This document shows, in pieces, positions 15,487 through 23,299 of a stretch of DNA of 64,000 nt. A program made the position numbers and the translations under genes. Each line of letters starts with the position of its first letter. Within the stretch, counting starts at the first letter, position 1. The notes under the pieces were generated by a model. It was not told where the DNA came from, made no database searches, and saw nothing but the letters and a program-made list of their open reading frames with translations. The DNA is taken from NCBI GenBank assembly GCA_009917695.1, contig JAACJG010000008.1, positions 248,001 through 312,000 on the forward strand. Direction: 5' to 3'. The DNA is from Candidatus Rifleibacterium amylolyticum. GTDB taxonomy: Bacteria > Muiribacteriota > Ozemobacteria > Ozemobacterales > Ozemobacteraceae.

Positions 15487-16977
15487 TTGCTGCAGAATCT
15501 GGCTGATCAACAGACCCTCAATCGAATCCTGATAATCGAAGACGAGCCCGATATCAGCGATTTTCTCTATGAAACCCTTTCGCTGTCTGGATATGAGGTC
15601 GCGCAGGCTTATGACGGCGTCGAAGGGCTCGATAAAATAGCCAGTTTCAAACCGAACATGGTTCTGCTCGACATCATGATGCCGCGATTGAACGGACTGG
15701 AAGTCTGCCGACGCATACGTGCCAGCGAAAGCATGCGCTCGATCAGAGTAATTTTCATCTCGGCAAAAGGCTCACTCGAAGAAAAACTTGAAGGATTTCA
15801 GGCAGGCGCCAGTGACTTTATTGTCAAACCTTTTTCGAGCAGCGAACTGCTCGCCCGTATCGAAGCACATTTACGTATAGACTCGCTGTCTCGTGACCTC
15901 GAACTGTCTGAAACCAGATACCGTCAGCTGATAGAACACTCGCCCGATGGAATTCTGCTTTTCTCAGATGACAAGAAGCTTCTCTTTGCCAACAGCCGCT
16001 TCAAATCGATGATCAACATCAAAAGCGAAACTCTCGAAACCGGCAGCAGCTTGAAGCAACTCGGCGAAATTTCGCCGCTTTTCAAAGAAGTCGGCAGTCT
16101 GGTCAAAAAAGTACAGGAAACCCGTCTGATTGTGACACGAACTGTTGCCACCAACTTTCAGAGACATCAGCCATCGGTTCTCGAAATCCGCGGCATTCCA
16201 TCAGAATTGCCGGGCTCGCGGGCGTCGATGGTTCAGGTAGTTCTGCGTGATGTCACCGAAAAGCACAATATGGACAAGCTTCTGGCACGCACTGAAAAGA
16301 TAAATTCACTCGGAATTCTTACAGCCGGTATAGCGCACGAGATAAACAATCCGCTCACCGGGATCTCGAATGCTATTCAAATGCTGCAGAAAGACTCGGT
16401 CAGCCTGGAAAAGCGCCAGGAAATGCTCGATCTCATTCTTGCCAACATCGGCCGGATCACCCGAATCATTGACGATCTTCGCGTATTTTCCAGACAGGAG
16501 CGCCTGGACTCTGACAGGTTCGACCTGATTCCGGCCATCGAAGAAACTCTCAAACTTCTACGCTACCAGAGCGAGGGAAAACATGTTGAGATGCAGCTGC
16601 ATCATGATGGTCGCTGCTACCGTATCGAGGGCAGCAAAAGTCAGTTCCAGCAGCTCATGGTCAACCTGCTGCTTAATGCCACTCAGTCTATTGACAGCCA
16701 GGGTGGCAAAGTAAGAGTAGAACTGACCCAGACGCAATTACCGGTGGCCTCCGCTCAGATAAAGGTAATCGATAACGGTTGTGGTATTCCCGAGGAACAG
16801 CTCGACCAGATTTTCGACCCTTTTTTCACTACCAAACGCGATTGGCACGGAACCGGGTTGGGGCTTGCAGTATCGCACCGAATAATACAACTGCTGAAAG
16901 GCACTATTTCGGTCGCCAGCAAGGTTGGCCAGGGCACAACCTTCACTGTGACGCTACCCTTGCTTACAGAAAACTGA
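15487..16977 (+). CDS. Response-regulator/PAS/histidine kinase hybrid
   Basis: This 496-residue cytosolic signalling protein has no membrane helix. An N-terminal receiver domain (about 11-130) has phospho-acceptor Asp62 in LLDIMMPRLNG and the conserved Lys in IVKPFS. A PAS domain (about 145-265) follows. A HisKA domain carries the phospho-histidine His284 in AGIAHEINNPL, and an HATPase domain has VNLLLNA, DNGCGIPEE and GTGLGLAVS. The start is TTG at 15487, one base after the stop of the methyltransferase. Receiver-first kinases usually take phosphate from, or are tuned by, another kinase. No cognate regulator gene is adjacent. Confidence 0.92.
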   Translation: MLQNLADQQTLNRILIIEDEPDISDFLYETLSLSGYEVAQAYDGVEGLDKIASFKPNMVLLDIMMPRLNGLEVCRRIRASESMRSIRVIFISAKGSLEEKLEGFQAGASDFIVKPFSSSELLARIEAHLRIDSLSRDLELSETRYRQLIEHSPDGILLFSDDKKLLFANSRFKSMINIKSETLETGSSLKQLGEISPLFKEVGSLVKKVQETRLIVTRTVATNFQRHQPSVLEIRGIPSELPGSRASMVQVVLRDVTEKHNMDKLLARTEKINSLGILTAGIAHEINNPLTGISNAIQMLQKDSVSLEKRQEMLDLILANIGRITRIIDDLRVFSRQERLDSDRFDLIPAIEETLKLLRYQSEGKHVEMQLHHDGRCYRIEGSKSQFQQLMVNLLLNATQSIDSQGGKVRVELTQTQLPVASAQIKVIDNGCGIPEEQLDQIFDPFFTTKRDWHGTGLGLAVSHRIIQLLKGTISVASKVGQGTTFTVTLPLLTEN

Positions 16978-16987
16978 AACTCCCGGC

Positions 16988-17854
16988 TCAGGTGATGTCA
17001 AAGCCCTTGGCGGCACATTTGCTGACCAGATCGAAATACAGTTCCTGCGTAAGGCCGTAGCTACCCAGCCGATCGGCGTGTTTGCCGTATTCGCCATGAT
17101 AGTCACTGCCGCCGGTTGAAACCAGACCGTTCTGGTTCGCCAGTTGCGCGAATTTCTTGACATCAGATGGTGTGTGTTCAGAATAGTAGGTCTCGATACC
17201 ATCCCATTTAAAGCCAGAAATGTGCGACCAGACAGCCGCCCAGTCACTTGTCAGGCCAGGATGGGCGACAACTGCCAGACCTCCGGCAGCATGAATCACT
17301 TCAATACCGACTTCGGGCAGAACATGATCTTTGGGCACATAAGCCGGCTTGCCCCGCGACAGATACTTCTCGAAAGCACCCTGAAAATCCTTTACATAGC
17401 CGCGTTCCTGTAGATAGCGGGCAATATGCGGACGGCCGAGCACCTTTTCTGGAGACTTTTCAAAGCGCTCTTTCAGTTCGGCAACATCCAGCCCAAGCCC
17501 GGCCAGCAGATCGACCATCTTGAGAGCGCGATGAAAACGCTGTTCTCTCTGCTGGTTGAGAAGTTTTTGCAAAGCTGGTGCTTTTTCGTCAATATAAAGA
17601 CCGAGAACATGCACTGAAGTATCGCGGCCCTGCCAGCCACAAGATAATTCGATACCCGGCACCAGCCTTATACCAGAATGATGCGCTGCCTGACGCGCCT
17701 CGGCCAGACCGCCAACCGTATCGTGATCGGTGATGGCTATAACCGAAAGCCCCTTTTCCCGTGCGCTTTCAACCAGCTGAGTCGGGGTAAGAAGACCGTC
17801 AGAGGCTGTGCTGTGTGTGTGCAGATCGGCAAAAATATTCTTCTGCTTTTTCAA
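16988..17854 (-). CDS. PHP-domain metal-dependent phosphoesterase (RnaAM/YciV-like)
   Basis: The 288-residue product has the PHP metal ligands in order: DLHTHSTASDG at residues 10-20, AITDHDTVGG, VPGIELSC, AVVAHPG and TGGSDYHGE. This short single-domain form matches the TrpH/YciV group, members of which hydrolyse 3',5'-nucleoside bisphosphates or trim the 5' end of 5S rRNA. The start is TTG at 17854 behind AAAGGAA; no ATG is available. Its stop lies 10 bp from the stop of the convergent histidine kinase gene. Confidence 0.88.
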   Translation of the reverse strand: MKKQKNIFADLHTHSTASDGLLTPTQLVESAREKGLSVIAITDHDTVGGLAEARQAAHHSGIRLVPGIELSCGWQGRDTSVHVLGLYIDEKAPALQKLLNQQREQRFHRALKMVDLLAGLGLDVAELKERFEKSPEKVLGRPHIARYLQERGYVKDFQGAFEKYLSRGKPAYVPKDHVLPEVGIEVIHAAGGLAVVAHPGLTSDWAAVWSHISGFKWDGIETYYSEHTPSDVKKFAQLANQNGLVSTGGSDYHGEYGKHADRLGSYGLTQELYFDLVSKCAAKGFDIT

Positions 17855-17958
17855 TGTATGTTCCTTTCGCTGCGACTGAGGCTGTATGCTTTTATATTAC
17901 AATATCAGCCGCAAAACTTCCAGAAGTAGCGATTACGATTTATTAGCAAATCTGCTGT

Positions 17959-17988
17959 TTGACAAGCTGTGTTACAAAACAATATAAT
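17959..17988 (+). promoter_or_regulatory. Strong sigma70-type promoter
   Basis: Perfect TTGACA (17959-17964) and TATAAT (17983-17988) hexamers are separated by 18 nt, 28 nt before the ATG at 18,017. Confidence 0.8.
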
Positions 17989-18016
17989 TGCGTACCCTTG
18001 ATAGGGAGGTAAATGA

Positions 18017-18799
18017 ATGAAGAAAAGAATTTTAGCGGCAGCTGTGCTGTTGCTGATGGTTGGAACAGTTTCGGTTATGGCGCAGCCACGCAATATGCTG
18101 CCGAGGTTTCCTGAACTGATAATCGAAAAGGGCCTTTCTGAAAGCTTCGAAGTAAGCGAGTGTACTGCCAAAGTCGATATTTCAGGCAATGATGCCGATT
18201 CTTCTTTGAAAGTGACAATCAAAAACGTTAGTGAAAAGCCGGTCAACAGTTCAATAAAATACCGAATACTCTATCCGGCCGGCGAAAGTCATGTGAGAAT
18301 ACGCATTGATGGAAAATCGGTCAGGTTCGATCACACCAACCCGCGCCATGCTTTTGAGCTGCAGCCCGGCGCGACGATAAACTTTGAAATCAGCGCCAGA
18401 ACCTCGGTCAACTACAGCGTTGACAGCGTCAGAAAGGCTCTCCGTGAGCAGGAGGACGAGAACAGCAAGCGCAAAAAAGGTTTTTTGGTGGAAGATTTTA
18501 CCCGGCTGTTCGAACGCGAAAAATATGGCAGACGGTTCATGGTAGGACCGCTGGTTTCGAAATGGGGACTTTTTCCGGTTGACTTCGTCAAAGCCAGCAT
18601 TGAAGTCAGCGTGCCATCAGAATTTGTAATGGTTTCGCCAAATGCTGAAATCTGGAAAGAAAGCCATAGTGGAAATACCAGAGTATTCAAATCCGAGGCG
18701 CTCGAAAACTTTGCCGCAGCTGTTTTTCTGCCGGAAGGCGACCGCGAGGATTTTATCAAGACCCAGCAGGTGCTGACCTCAGAAAACTTTATGCACTGA
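18017..18799 (+). CDS. Secreted protein of unknown function
   Basis: The 260-residue product has a clear signal peptide (residues 1-22, basic start, hydrophobic core, cleavage after VMA). The mature part looks like two beta-rich segments around a charged helix (about 137-157, rich in Arg, Glu and Lys). An AGGGAGG ribosome site and a consensus promoter suggest high expression. The gene is monocistronic, ending at the terminator at 18,831. I recognise no family. Confidence 0.8.
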   Translation: MKKRILAAAVLLLMVGTVSVMAQPRNMLPRFPELIIEKGLSESFEVSECTAKVDISGNDADSSLKVTIKNVSEKPVNSSIKYRILYPAGESHVRIRIDGKSVRFDHTNPRHAFELQPGATINFEISARTSVNYSVDSVRKALREQEDENSKRKKGFLVEDFTRLFEREKYGRRFMVGPLVSKWGLFPVDFVKASIEVSVPSEFVMVSPNAEIWKESHSGNTRVFKSEALENFAAAVFLPEGDREDFIKTQQVLTSENFMH

Positions 18800-18830
18800 G
18801 GAGTTCTAAAACTCTCAGCGAAAAAGCTCC

Positions 18831-18863
18831 AAAAAAAATGCCCCGTCACCGGGGCATTTTTTT
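18831..18863. terminator. Bidirectional terminator
   Basis: ATGCCCCG (18838-18845) pairs with CGGGGCAT (18850-18857), flanked by an A run and a T run. It separates convergent genes and repeats the stem found at 11,520. Confidence 0.9.
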
Positions 18864-18880
18864 GTTCTTATATTATGCTG

Positions 18881-19099
18881 TCAGATGGGGCAGGAATCGC
18901 CATCGCAACCGCCGTGACCATCGCCGTCACCGTCCTGATCGTCGGGATCACCTTCGTGACCGTGACCGCAACCATCGCCGCAACCGTCGTCATCATGGTC
19001 GCCACCGTCCTGGCAGCCGTCGTTGCCACATGCCATAGCCGGCGCAGCAACAAATCCGATCATCAGAAATACAACCAGCAGACTGATCAAAAGCTTCAT
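18881..19099 (-). CDS. Small secreted Cys/His/Asp-rich protein, possibly metal-binding
   Basis: This 72-residue protein has a textbook signal peptide (residues 1-23, cleavage after PAMA) and a mature part of 49 residues containing about 15 Asp, 6 Cys, 4 His and many Gly. An AGGAGGATG ribosome site precedes the ATG, and a promoter lies further upstream. These signals support expression on this strand rather than the low-complexity frames opposite. The composition suggests binding of Ca, Zn or other divalent cations, or a disulphide-rich peptide. No family is recognised; function is inferred from composition only. Confidence 0.75.
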   Translation of the reverse strand: MKLLISLLVVFLMIGFVAAPAMACGNDGCQDGGDHDDDGCGDGCGHGHEGDPDDQDGDGDGHGGCDGDSCPI

Positions 19100-19151
19100 A
19101 CTACATCCTCCTGATACTTATTGAATTATCGATACAGAAGCTAATATTGAC

Positions 19152-19181
19152 ATAATATCAGTGTCACTTTGAAAGTGTCAA
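19152..19181 (-). promoter_or_regulatory. Promoter with palindromic operator for the small Cys/Asp-rich gene
   Basis: On the minus strand TTGACA (19181-19176) and TATTAT (19157-19152) are 18 nt apart. A 13-bp perfect palindrome, CACTTTGAAAGTG (19165-19177), lies in the spacer and overlaps the -35 box, where a bound repressor would block polymerase. Confidence 0.55.
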
Positions 19182-19253
19182 TGAAAAGACAAAAAAAATA
19201 TTATTGAACAAATGGAGAATTCTCAGGAACCGTGATGGATAAAAAAGCAGTTT

Positions 19254-19282
19254 TTGACATGTATGGCATGGGGTGATATAAT
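19254..19282 (+). promoter_or_regulatory. Consensus promoter of the multi-parvulin gene
   Basis: Perfect TTGACA (19254-19259) and TATAAT (19277-19282) hexamers are spaced 17 nt. The leader to the ATG at 19,363 is about 75 nt. Confidence 0.8.
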
Positions 19283-19362
19283 CCACAATCCCTGAGTGCC
19301 CCCATACAAAAATGTGAGGGTACAGATGGTTATCAAGACAAGATAGACGAGGTAACAAGCGA

Positions 19363-22344
19363 ATGTCCAAGGCAAGTTTCATGTCGATGCGATGGCTCAG
19401 GCTCCATATCAAGGAAATCATCTGGGCAACTGTACTCCTGTTTGTCGGTTCGATTTTTGTAATTGGTTATGGCACCAGTCGAGCGATTAAACAGCAGGAA
19501 GAACGCAAACGCCAGGCCGACGAAACGGAACAGCGCGCCAACAACCTGCGCAACCTGGTTCCGGCTCACCTGCAGAACAAGCTCAATCTGCCGGTAGCCC
19601 ACGTATCGCTGCCGACAGGCAATGCGTCACTGACCACCATGATCGATGTCAAGACCGTTTGGCGCGCCATAAAGGATTCGCCTGAATATCAGCAATTACA
19701 GAATGATTCTATGCCTGCCGGCATCAGAGAGTTCTATGGCAAGATGCTCAAAGAAAGAGCTGTCGAAAGCTTGATCTCGATGTCACTTCTCGAACTCTAT
19801 GCGCGCGCCAACAACATCAAGCCCGAGATGACTGCGGCCGCCATTATTGAAAAGGATCGCCAGACGATTTCGCCAGTTGAATTTGACCGTCAGCTCAGAC
19901 GCGAAGGTCTTTCTCTCGATGAATACGGTCAGCAGAGAATCAAACAGCTGACCTATCAGGCGGTATCGCAGCAGATCATGCAGGTTGTACCGCCTGCGAG
20001 CGCTACCGAAGACTTTCTGAAAAACTATTACGAAACCAACAAAATTCGCTTTAAAGATGACGATCAGATCACTTTCAATCACCTGCTCGTTTCTCCAGCC
20101 GATTTTTCAGGTCAGGCAGAAGTCAAAGACGCCGAAATCAAGGATTACTTCGATAAGCATCGCGAAGAATTCAAGAGCTCTGAACGCCTCAGCCTGTCTC
20201 ATATTTTCATTGACCCCAAACAGCCAGCTTTCCGCCAGACCATTTCTATAAGCGACAGCGAAATGCGACGCCAGTATACCGATAATCTCGACCGCTATAA
20301 AAGCCCCGAGAAGGTCAAAGCCAGTCACATTCTTATCAAACCCAAAAACAGCTTTGACGAAAAATTCGGTGAACTTGGCATCAATCTGCGCAACTTCACC
20401 TCTGAAGAAGTTGACGGCAAAACCCTGTTCAGCTTTGACGCCGGCATAGCCAATCTGCAAAGCACAACCAGTCTTGGACGCGAAAATTTCGTTCTGGTTA
20501 CAGCAGATGGTGAAAAGCTTGTCGCTGATGACGCCAGCATGAAACAAATCGAAAATGCTCTTGAACTCCCGATAAACGGCGCAACCAAATCAGCCTTGTT
20601 CGGCAAAATCGGCATTTTCGCCAAAGCTGGCGCAGAACCGGCTTCTCTCGTGGTGTCACACGCCGGCGAAAGTCACGACATCGACGTCAAAGCAGCCTTT
20701 GACTCAGAGAAAGCCTTCGAAGCAGCCCGCGTTGAGATTGAAAAAATTCAGCAGCAGCTGAAAGACGGTGCAAATTTTGCTGATCTTGCAAAGAAATTCT
20801 CGCAGGACACCGGTTCTGCCGAAAAAGGTGGCGACCTTGGCGAATTTGCGCGCGGTGCCATGGTAAAATCCTTCGAAGATGCAGCGTTCAGCACCGCTGT
20901 TGGCAAAATCACCGACCCGGTAAAGTCACAGTTTGGTTACCACCTGATCAAGGTCGAAGGCAAAGTTGCCGAAAAAGTACGCCCCTTTGAAGAAGTCAAA
21001 ACAGAACTTGCTGCCGAAATGCAGGCGATGCAGGCTGAAATCAAGGCAGAAAGTACACTTGAAACTGCCCGACAGAAAATTGTCTACCAGAGTGACACTT
21101 TCGAAAATCTTGCCAAACTCCATTCAATGGCCGGTTCACGCAGCAACGGCGGCAAACTGCCGGTGATCTTCGCCGGCGCCATAACTGATGATTACTCCCC
21201 GGATCAGAAGAAAATCATCATCGCCGAACTGACCAATACCAAGGCTAAAGCTGAAATCGATACCGGCGTTCCGACAATTATGAAGGAGATCGAAACTGCC
21301 GTTTTCGCGCTTGAACCTGGCGAAGTCAGCAATGTCATCAAAACCGACGCTGGCTATCACCTTTTCAGACTCGAAGCCAGACTCGAACCGGTCAATCTCG
21401 CTCTGACCCCCACCCTGTCGCTCAAGATCCATGAAATTCTCGAAAAAGAAGCACGCGACCGTCTGGCCAAGGCAAGAGCCGAAAAACTGCGCTCTGACAA
21501 CCCGGCTGCAACTGTAGCCGAACTGGCAAAACTGGCAAACTCGGGTAAAGACGAGCAGAAAGAAGCCAAGTTCTCATTCGGCCCGCTGCCGATTTCTGCC
21601 AATCCGGGCTTTTCAAGTTATGCCATTTCTGATGGCGCCGGCGAAATCTCGGCCGATGGCCGCACTTATCTGCCCGAACTGCATGCTGCATTCATGAATC
21701 TGATAAAAGACAGCAAATGGCAGGGTAAGATTGCCGGACCAATTAAAAGCGAACTGGGCTACCACTTCGTCGAGATCACGGCATTCGAAAGCAACCGCTA
21801 CGAACCATTCGAAGAAGTCAAAGAAAAGATCAGACAGATGGTCACGCTCGAACCGTCTCAAGAAGCCATTCAGAAAGAATTCGAAGCCAATATCGACAAG
21901 TTCGATGTTCCGGCGACCCGCAAAATTCGCCAGATCGTAATGTCTGAAGAACGCACAGCCCAGGAAGTTCATGAACGCCTGAAAAAAGGTGAAATCTTCG
22001 CACTGCTGGCTAACCGCTTCAGCATCGACGGATCAGCCAATACCGGCGGTCTGATCGCCCCGGTTCGTCGCGGCCAGCTCTCTGAAAAACTCGACAAAGC
22101 GGTCTGGAATCTCAAAAAGGGCGAGATTACCGACGTTATCGAAACTCCCTACGGTTATGTTATCGCCATGCTGGAAGAAGACGAAAAGCCTGGTGTAAAA
22201 GCAACCCTGAGTGAAGATGTAATCACTCAGCTCAAACGCGAACTGCGCAGTGAATACCAGGAAGAAGTCTGGACGTATTTCCTGAAGGGCCTCAACAACC
22301 AGGCCTATGTAATACGCCATGGTGACATTCTCGAAGAAATCTGA
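19363..22344 (+). CDS. Membrane-anchored multi-domain parvulin (PpiD/SurA-like) folding factor
   Basis: The product has 993 residues, against about 430 for SurA and 620 for PpiD. A PpiD-like N-terminal anchor (residues 18-37) is followed by a SurA_N-like helical region and several rotamase modules. One has KASHILIK near 318 but resumes with LKDGANFADLAKKFSQD and KGGDLGEF only after about 130 inserted residues. A degenerate module lies near 590-680 (ALEPGEVSNVIKTDAGYHLF). Another lies near 750-800 (IKSELGYHFVEI). A last one is at about 850-940 (TRKIRQIVM to YGYVIAML). It should catalyse prolyl isomerisation and chaperone exported proteins such as the surface proteins here. GAGGT precedes ATG 19363, and the gene is monocistronic. 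Confidence 0.88.
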   Translation: MSKASFMSMRWLRLHIKEIIWATVLLFVGSIFVIGYGTSRAIKQQEERKRQADETEQRANNLRNLVPAHLQNKLNLPVAHVSLPTGNASLTTMIDVKTVWRAIKDSPEYQQLQNDSMPAGIREFYGKMLKERAVESLISMSLLELYARANNIKPEMTAAAIIEKDRQTISPVEFDRQLRREGLSLDEYGQQRIKQLTYQAVSQQIMQVVPPASATEDFLKNYYETNKIRFKDDDQITFNHLLVSPADFSGQAEVKDAEIKDYFDKHREEFKSSERLSLSHIFIDPKQPAFRQTISISDSEMRRQYTDNLDRYKSPEKVKASHILIKPKNSFDEKFGELGINLRNFTSEEVDGKTLFSFDAGIANLQSTTSLGRENFVLVTADGEKLVADDASMKQIENALELPINGATKSALFGKIGIFAKAGAEPASLVVSHAGESHDIDVKAAFDSEKAFEAARVEIEKIQQQLKDGANFADLAKKFSQDTGSAEKGGDLGEFARGAMVKSFEDAAFSTAVGKITDPVKSQFGYHLIKVEGKVAEKVRPFEEVKTELAAEMQAMQAEIKAESTLETARQKIVYQSDTFENLAKLHSMAGSRSNGGKLPVIFAGAITDDYSPDQKKIIIAELTNTKAKAEIDTGVPTIMKEIETAVFALEPGEVSNVIKTDAGYHLFRLEARLEPVNLALTPTLSLKIHEILEKEARDRLAKARAEKLRSDNPAATVAELAKLANSGKDEQKEAKFSFGPLPISANPGFSSYAISDGAGEISADGRTYLPELHAAFMNLIKDSKWQGKIAGPIKSELGYHFVEITAFESNRYEPFEEVKEKIRQMVTLEPSQEAIQKEFEANIDKFDVPATRKIRQIVMSEERTAQEVHERLKKGEIFALLANRFSIDGSANTGGLIAPVRRGQLSEKLDKAVWNLKKGEITDVIETPYGYVIAMLEEDEKPGVKATLSEDVITQLKRELRSEYQEEVWTYFLKGLNNQAYVIRHGDILEEI

Positions 22345-22357
22345 TTTCTGCACGAAT

Positions 22358-22395
22358 AAACGGCGGCCGTATAATACGGCCGCCGTTTGTTTTTG
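22358..22395 (+). terminator. Rho-independent terminator
   Basis: A 14-bp perfect stem pairs 22358-22371 with 22375-22388 around TAA, and a GTTTTT tract follows. Confidence 0.9.
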
Positions 22396-22431
22396 CGAAA
22401 ACTTTTTTTCATTTGTAAGGTAAAATATCTG

Positions 22432-22460
22432 CTGTCACCGTCAAATTTTGTTGCTATAAT
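22432..22460 (+). promoter_or_regulatory. Promoter of cassette II, leaderless configuration
   Basis: CTGTCA (22432-22437) and perfect TATAAT (22455-22460) are 17 nt apart. Only 8 nt separate the -10 box from the ATG at 22,469, so the transcript would begin at or next to the start codon. Confidence 0.5.
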
Positions 22461-22468
22461 GGAGTGCC

Positions 22469-23299
22469 ATGGGATACACAACAGCAGACATCGTAAAAAA
22501 GGCAAATGCCTGCCTGCGACAAGGCAAAAATCTGGTCAATGCCGAGATAGCTCTTGGCATCGCCAGTTTTGAGAATGGCAACATCGAAACTGCCATAAGG
22601 CATTACGAAAAGGCGCTGAAGCACAACCAGAACAGCGCTGAAGCACATGCCGGCATGGGCATCTCGCAAGCGCGCGCCGGCAATCTTGATCAGGCAATCA
22701 AGCACCTGCAACAGGCCTACGACTTGAGCCCCGAATGCGGGCTATTGGCCAACTGGTTGGCTGACGCCTGGTTTGACAAGGGCGACCTCGACCGTGCCAT
22801 AGAATATTACAGTGAAGCGATCAGAAACAATGCATCAGACAGTAACGCCCACAACGATATGGCAGATGCTTACAGGCTTAAAGGTGATTACAGCAGGGCT
22901 GCTGATTTATACCGGCGCACCCTTAAAATAGACCCTCTCGATACCAACGCCATGCTCGAACTGGCCCAGTGCCAGGCTCAGATGAACAAACCCGAAGAAG
23001 CTCTGCAAACTCTCAAGAATCTGATTGACAACTTTCCGTCGAGCCGTGACAGCGCGACAGCCATGGTAGTCTGCGCAACGATTCTTATCGAAAAAGGCGA
23101 TTTCAACAGTGCCAGCTCATGGCTCGAGCGCTCGCGCGAATTTTTCCCATTCAACCGGCCGGTGCTGTTTCAGTCAGCTGTATGCGCGCTCAAACAGGGA
23201 AAAACCGACAAATGCTGCGAACATCTCAGACGCATTCTTGAACTCGACCCTTCTGACAATCGGGCGGCAGCCCTGCTCAAAAAGGTGTCTGCAGCATGA
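22469..23299 (+). CDS. TPR-repeat protein heading cassette II
   Basis: This 276-residue soluble protein has no signal peptide and consists of about seven tetratricopeptide repeats (for example ETAIRHYEKALKHN, DLDRAIEYYSEAIRNN, DYSRAADLYRRTLKID). The four bases ATGA at 23,296-23,299 join its stop to the start of the large pseudopilin-like gene, so the two are translationally coupled. It is probably a cytosolic scaffold or assembly factor for the cassette. TPR proteins also accompany pilus systems such as PilF/PilW. Confidence 0.82.
   Translation: MGYTTADIVKKANACLRQGKNLVNAEIALGIASFENGNIETAIRHYEKALKHNQNSAEAHAGMGISQARAGNLDQAIKHLQQAYDLSPECGLLANWLADAWFDKGDLDRAIEYYSEAIRNNASDSNAHNDMADAYRLKGDYSRAADLYRRTLKIDPLDTNAMLELAQCQAQMNKPEEALQTLKNLIDNFPSSRDSATAMVVCATILIEKGDFNSASSWLERSREFFPFNRPVLFQSAVCALKQGKTDKCCEHLRRILELDPSDNRAAALLKKVSAA

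Noticed and set aside
18838-19114. Plus-strand frames rich in Arg/His or Val/Thr opposite the small Cys/Asp-rich gene
   Set aside because: They are complements of GAC/GGT-rich codons. Only the minus strand has a signal peptide, ribosome site and promoter.
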